The notes beneath the pieces were generated by a model that had not been told where the DNA came from, made no database searches, and worked only from the letters and a program-made list of their open reading frames with translations. The position numbers were made by a program, and so were the translations under genes. From Clostridiaceae bacterium (GTDB lineage Bacteria > Bacillota > Clostridia > Clostridiales > Clostridiaceae): DNA of 8,087 bases. Position 1 is the stretch's first letter; each line of letters opens with the position of its first letter. Location: positions 1 to 8,087 of the forward strand of contig DOKV01000105.1 of NCBI GenBank assembly GCA_003510765.1, given 5' to 3'. Positions 4,850 through 8,087 of this stretch are shown here, one piece after another.

Positions 4850-5917
4850 ATGCCGTGTTCAAGATGTGAAAAAATTCCTATTTTATTTACAGAGCTTTCA
4901 GATGTTTATGTGACAGTACCCACCAATCATCATGTGGCTCTTTTTGAGGGGGCCCTGGAGAAGAAACACTATCTATTTGAAACCTTGGAAGAAGGTTTCT
5001 TGGTGAAAAACGTGCCGTTCGAAGAATTTTTGTTCTATCTGAATTTTTCAGTGTTCAACACCATCGAGAAAAAAGATGTGCGCATCCTTTCGCTAAAGCC
5101 TGGTGCACCCTTGAGTTTTTCATCTTTAAAGAGTTTTAAAACCCTAGAAGAGTGGATGCTCCTTCACCAAGGAAAAGAAGTGGCTGACATTATTGAAGAG
5201 GGGCGTATCAAAACGCTGTTTCAGCCCATCATTTCTTGTAAAACTGGAGAGGTATATGGTTTTGAAGCGCTCTCCAGGGGTATTCAAAAAGATGGAACTT
5301 TGATGAATCCAGAAAAACTATTTTCAGAGGCCAAGGCCATGGATTTGCTGTTCTTTTTAGACCGAGTATGTAGAGAGGCTTCTATTAAAGCAGCGGCGCG
5401 CATGGGCATAGTAAGAAGGCTGTTTATCAACTTTATCCCCACGGCCATTTACGAGCCCTCCCTATGCTTACAATCCACAGCAAGGGTGCTCAGCGTAGAA
5501 AAAATCCTGGCCGAGCAAGTGGTCTTTGAAGTGGTGGAAACGGAAAAGGTACAGGATTTTGGTCACTTGAATAGAATCTTAGACTATTACCGGGAGCGTG
5601 GTTTTTCCACAGCACTGGATGATGTGGGCAGTGGCTACGCTGATGTGGGGGCCCTGCTAAAGCTACGTCCTAATTATATGAAGATCGACATGCACATCAT
5701 TCGAGACATTCATGTAGATAAAGAAAAGCAACAAACCTTGAAAACCTTCATGGATAGTGCCAAATCCATCGATGCATTGATTCTAGCAGAAGGCATTGAA
5801 ACTCTGGAGGAATATAGATACTTGAAGAACCAAGGGGTAGATCTTTGCCAGGGCTATTTGTTTGGAAAACCCCAGGAGATCCCTGACAAAAAGCCCTTTG
5901 TAGAGCCTAGCTTATAA
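4850..5917 (+). CDS. EAL-domain c-di-GMP phosphodiesterase with CxxC N-terminal region
   Basis: A 355-residue soluble protein. The EAL domain spans about 115-345 and should hydrolyse c-di-GMP to pGpG. All usual metal and catalytic positions seem intact: E139 of EALSR, N194 of INFIP, E227 of FEVVE, D257-D258 of DDVGSG, K278 of KID, E314 of AEGIE and Q334 of QGYLFGKP. The enzyme is therefore predicted to be active. The first ~110 residues are not a GGDEF, PAS or membrane domain that I recognise. They open with C3-x-x-C6, which could bind a metal or sense redox state, and look like a mixed alpha/beta sensory domain. No signal peptide or membrane segment is seen. ATG 4850 follows AGGAGGAG (4839-4846) closely. 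It has its own promoter and a hairpin after the stop. The signal it senses is unknown. Confidence 0.93.
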   Translation: MPCSRCEKIPILFTELSDVYVTVPTNHHVALFEGALEKKHYLFETLEEGFLVKNVPFEEFLFYLNFSVFNTIEKKDVRILSLKPGAPLSFSSLKSFKTLEEWMLLHQGKEVADIIEEGRIKTLFQPIISCKTGEVYGFEALSRGIQKDGTLMNPEKLFSEAKAMDLLFFLDRVCREASIKAAARMGIVRRLFINFIPTAIYEPSLCLQSTARVLSVEKILAEQVVFEVVETEKVQDFGHLNRILDYYRERGFSTALDDVGSGYADVGALLKLRPNYMKIDMHIIRDIHVDKEKQQTLKTFMDSAKSIDALILAEGIETLEEYRYLKNQGVDLCQGYLFGKPQEIPDKKPFVEPSL

Positions 5918-5921
5918 TCTG

Positions 5922-5962
5922 AAACCGTCACATGAGTGGTATAAGAAACCCTGTGACGGTTT
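5922..5962 (+). terminator. hairpin after the EAL gene, probable terminator
   Basis: AAACCGTCACA (5922-5932) pairs perfectly with TGTGACGGTTT (5952-5962) around a 19-base loop. Only four Ts follow the GG, so termination may be partial and some read-through into murT is possible. Confidence 0.65.
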
Positions 5963-6024
5963 TCCGTTGGGATGGATTTTTATTTTTGTAAAAAGCACGG
6001 TATCATGAAGAGGTTTTGAAAAGG

Positions 6025-6040
6025 TCATGGAGATCCATGA
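6025..6040. promoter_or_regulatory. perfect palindrome upstream of murT
   Basis: TCATGGA-GA-TCCATGA is a perfect 7-2-7 inverted repeat, 12 bases ahead of the murT ribosome binding site. It could be an operator or an RNA hairpin limiting translation. No confident promoter for murT is seen in 5963-6050. TATCAT at 6001-6006 is the best -10 but has no -35. Confidence 0.45.
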
Positions 6041-6067
6041 AGGATACAATTGAAAGGAGTATATTTT

Positions 6068-7318
6068 ATGAAGAAACTCGTGCTTTTTGGCATGAAATAT
6101 ATGGGTAAATTCTTACAAACAAGAGGGAAGGGGACCAGTTTGCCTGGGTATTTAGCACTGAAGTGCTATCCAAATCTTCTCTCTGATTTTCACTACCCAG
6201 AACGAAGCATCTTGGTCACGGGCACCAATGGTAAGACCACGGTGAGTAACCTTTTGTCGGGTAGTCTTGGGGAAGGGGTTGTGAATAATAAAGATGGCGC
6301 CAACATGAAAAGTGGTTTGGCTACGACACTACTTATGCATGCAAAGGGGCAGAAGATTCCAGGGTCTTCCTTGGTTTTGGAGGTGGATGAAGCCAATCTC
6401 CTGCTCATCAAAGAAGCAGTAACGCCTAAGTATTTGGTAATAACCAACCTCTTTGAAGATCAATCCGATCGTTATGGGGGCATCGTCAACTTGGTGGAGA
6501 GGCTGAAAAAATCCATACAGGAAGAGACCACCTTGGTCCTCAATGGCAATGATCCCCATGTGGTCATGCTGGGGGAAGCGCTGAAGAATAAGAAGGTGTA
6601 TTATGGAGTATCTGTTGGGGATGAGGTTGAGCATATAGCCATATGCCCCAGGTGTCAGGGCCACTTGATCTATGAAAAAGCGCTGTATGGCACCTTAGGG
6701 ACTTTTCACTGCAGTGGCTGCCATTTAAAGACGCCAAAGCTCGCCTATGCCGTAGAGAGCATGAACTCGAAAAAAGGGACCTTTGATCTTTTAGGTGTAA
6801 CGTATACCATGGTGGAGGAGACCCTCTACTCCCTGTTCAACATGCTTCCAGTCATTGCCCTCTCCTTGGAGGAAGGGATGACACCAGATTTTTCCACCTA
6901 TGAAAAGATTCCTGGAAGGCTAGAGCCTTTAAAAGGACCTGAAGCCAAAGGATTTTTAAACCTGGTGAAAAACCAAGTGGGGCTTGAAGAAACTCTTCGC
7001 CACATAAGAAATCACGCGAAAGGTTCGCCCCACGAGATTCTCTATGCTTTAAGCAATACTCCTGCCGATGGACAAGACATGTCATGGGTACAAAAGGTGG
7101 ATTTTCAAGGGCTTTTTTCACCACAGTTAAAGAAGTTCATCGCCACGGGGCCCCAAAGGGCTTACTTGAGAGATGTCCTTGTGGAGAAGGGGTTGGGGCA
7201 CCTGGTGGAACAGGTGGAAGACGTGGAAAACTATCCAGGGGATCGAAGAGCTCTCTATGTCCTGGTGAGTTATAGCGAGATGGCCAAGGGCCGAGAAACC
7301 TTTATCCAAAAGCCCTAA
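6068..7318 (+). CDS. murT: MurT-type Mur ligase (lipid II isoglutaminyl synthase subunit)
   Basis: A 416-residue protein. With glutaminase GatD, MurT amidates the alpha-carboxyl of D-Glu in lipid II on the inner membrane face. In order it has the N-terminal GTSLPG motif, the ATP P-loop VTGTNGKTT (50-58), KDGAN-MKSG (75-83), LEVDEAN (104-110), NLFEDQSDRYG (127-137), a four-Cys zinc ribbon CPRC/CSGC (C193, C196, C215, C218) inserted in the Mur ligase middle domain, and a C-terminal DUF1727 region with ADGQD-SW. D337 matches the MurT Asp known to complete the GatD catalytic triad. It is diverged at the usual G-x-N-x-x-N, KNPxG and W-x-D positions (here KNQVG and SWVQK). I chose ATG 6068 because AAAGGAG (6053-6059) lies 8 bases upstream. 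A TTG at 6050 would place that site inside the gene. No gatD is adjacent on either side. Confidence 0.9.
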   Translation: MKKLVLFGMKYMGKFLQTRGKGTSLPGYLALKCYPNLLSDFHYPERSILVTGTNGKTTVSNLLSGSLGEGVVNNKDGANMKSGLATTLLMHAKGQKIPGSSLVLEVDEANLLLIKEAVTPKYLVITNLFEDQSDRYGGIVNLVERLKKSIQEETTLVLNGNDPHVVMLGEALKNKKVYYGVSVGDEVEHIAICPRCQGHLIYEKALYGTLGTFHCSGCHLKTPKLAYAVESMNSKKGTFDLLGVTYTMVEETLYSLFNMLPVIALSLEEGMTPDFSTYEKIPGRLEPLKGPEAKGFLNLVKNQVGLEETLRHIRNHAKGSPHEILYALSNTPADGQDMSWVQKVDFQGLFSPQLKKFIATGPQRAYLRDVLVEKGLGHLVEQVEDVENYPGDRRALYVLVSYSEMAKGRETFIQKP

Positions 7319-7320
7319 GA

Positions 7321-7361
7321 GAAGGCCTTTCCTTGTCTGTGAAGACTTGGAAGGGCCTTTT
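7321..7361 (+). terminator. probable intrinsic terminator of murT
   Basis: AAGGCCTTTCC (7322-7332) pairs with GGAAGGGCCTT (7349-7359), an 11-bp stem with one G-U pair, followed by a short TTTT run. It starts 3 bases after the murT stop. Confidence 0.7.
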
Positions 7362-7384
7362 AGCGTTCTTTTAGTGTCGCACAG

Positions 7385-7390
7385 TATACT
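7385..7390 (+). promoter_or_regulatory. possible -10 element of the alarmone synthetase gene
   Basis: TATACT lies 30 bases upstream of the start codon, between the murT terminator and the ribosome binding site GAAGGAG (7408-7414). No good -35 is seen at the expected distance. Confidence 0.3.
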
Positions 7391-7420
7391 CAAGAAAAAG
7401 GATAGAAGAAGGAGAAACAA

Positions 7421-8087
7421 ATGTATCCAAAACAAGCAGAAAAAACACAGCCAGGAAGGGGCTTCCCCTTCACAGAGGAAACCATGGATTGGATGGAAAA
7501 GAAGTCCAAAGAGGCAGAGAGGCTCATGTCCTACTACCGATGCGCCATGATGGAGATTGAAACCAAGCTCTTGGTACTGAACGAAGAGTTTTCTTTTGAG
7601 ACAGAACATCACCCCATTAGTTCCATAAAAAAAAGATTGAAAAAGATACGTTCTATAAAAGAGAAACTGGAAAGGAAGCAACTGCCTCTTTCCTTATCCT
7701 CCATAGAAGAGCATCTCACAGATGTGGCGGGGCTTCGGGTCATTTGTTCTTTTCCAGAAGATGTCTATCGCTTAAAAGAGGCCCTTCTTCGTCAAGATGA
7801 TGTGGAGCTTCTGGAAGAAAAAGACTATATAAAGGCACCCAAGGAAAATGGCTATAGAAGTCTTCACCTCATCGTGGCTATCCCCATCTTCTTGGCTCAT
7901 GAGAAGAAGATGATGAAAGTGGAGGTGCAGCTGCGGACCATTGCCATGGATTTTTGGGCAAGCCTTGAGCATCAGCTGCGTTATAAGAAAGATCATGTAT
8001 TCACACCAGCTATGGCCAAGGAGCTGAAGGATTGTGCCAAGGCCAGTGCAGAACTAGATCTTCGCATGGAAGCGCTGCAAAAAGATG
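7421..8087 (+). CDS. small alarmone synthetase, RelP/YwaC-like (3' end cut off)
   Basis: The first 222 codons of a single-domain (p)ppGpp synthetase, which moves pyrophosphate from ATP to GDP or GTP as a stress signal. The synthetase fold is clear: an N-terminal helical region, a basic IKKRLKKIRSIKEKL helix, DVAGLRVIC (101-109), KDYIKAPKENGYRSLHL (about 134-150) with the GTP-binding Tyr/Arg/His, and EVQLRT-AMDFWASLEH (168-184) with catalytic E168. PK-NGYRSLH and RTIAMDFWASLEH resemble Bacillus YwaC/RelP more than YjbM/RelQ. No hydrolase (HD), TGS or ACT domain is present up to the edge, so it is probably synthesis-only. The start ATG lies 6 bases after AAGGAG. Related proteins are just over 200 residues long, so little is likely missing, although the stop is outside the window. 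It lies downstream of murT, probably as a separate transcript. Confidence 0.92.
   Translation, partial: MYPKQAEKTQPGRGFPFTEETMDWMEKKSKEAERLMSYYRCAMMEIETKLLVLNEEFSFETEHHPISSIKKRLKKIRSIKEKLERKQLPLSLSSIEEHLTDVAGLRVICSFPEDVYRLKEALLRQDDVELLEEKDYIKAPKENGYRSLHLIVAIPIFLAHEKKMMKVEVQLRTIAMDFWASLEHQLRYKKDHVFTPAMAKELKDCAKASAELDLRMEALQKD

Noticed and set aside
6050..6067. TTG 6050 as the murT start
   Set aside because: The ribosome binding site AAAGGAG would lie inside the gene. ATG 6068 is correctly spaced after it.
7127..7681. 184-residue minus-strand frame across the murT end and the alarmone synthetase start
   Set aside because: It crosses two well-supported plus-strand genes and a terminator, and its composition (Phe/Leu/Cys-rich) is that of a reverse-strand shadow.
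1..8087. CRISPR array, transposon ends or phage genes
   Set aside because: No regularly spaced repeats of CRISPR type, no transposase or integrase frames and no long terminal inverted repeats were seen.

Overview
The window looks like chromosomal DNA from a low-GC Gram-positive bacterium of the Clostridia/Firmicutes type. This rests on strong AGGAGG-type ribosome binding sites, several TTG starts, U-tract intrinsic terminators, frequent AGA and ATA codons, and Gram-positive families such as MurT and a RelP/YwaC-like alarmone synthetase. I cannot name a genus. I see no rRNA, tRNA, CRISPR array, insertion sequence or phage gene.

Layout. 1-464 is AT-rich and non-coding. It ends in a near-ideal promoter (TTGACA-16-TATAAT) with a Fur-type 7-1-7 box just upstream and a perfect inverted repeat at the transcript start. 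This drives a two-gene metal-homeostasis operon: a DtxR/MntR-family regulator (465-881) and a ZIP metal transporter (895-1644), closed by a strong terminator. 1693-2331 holds weaker coding material: a possible gene remnant, a 52-residue predicted membrane protein (1928-2086) and a 63-residue charged protein (2140-2331). 2342-2581 is a structured leader with its own -10 element, mutually exclusive pairing segments and an internal intrinsic terminator. It lies in front of a DEAD-box RNA helicase (2586-3878). A terminator with U-tracts in both directions follows, shared with the convergent GNAT acetyltransferase (4077-4547, minus strand).

After the divergent spacer 4548-4849, which carries promoters for both flanking genes, comes an EAL-domain c-di-GMP phosphodiesterase with an unusual CxxC-bearing N-terminal region (4850-5917). 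Then follow a MurT-type Mur ligase with no adjacent GatD (6068-7318) and the first 222 codons of a small (p)ppGpp synthetase (7421 to the window end). Each of the last three genes has a hairpin after it or between it and the next, so they are probably separately controlled, with some read-through possible.

Functionally the window mixes metal-ion control, RNA remodelling, second-messenger turnover (c-di-GMP breakdown and alarmone synthesis) and cell-wall amidation. The least explained parts are the helicase leader, the metal-operon control region, the two small proteins and the MurT without a neighbouring glutaminase subunit. I found no clear evidence of a wholly new multi-gene system.
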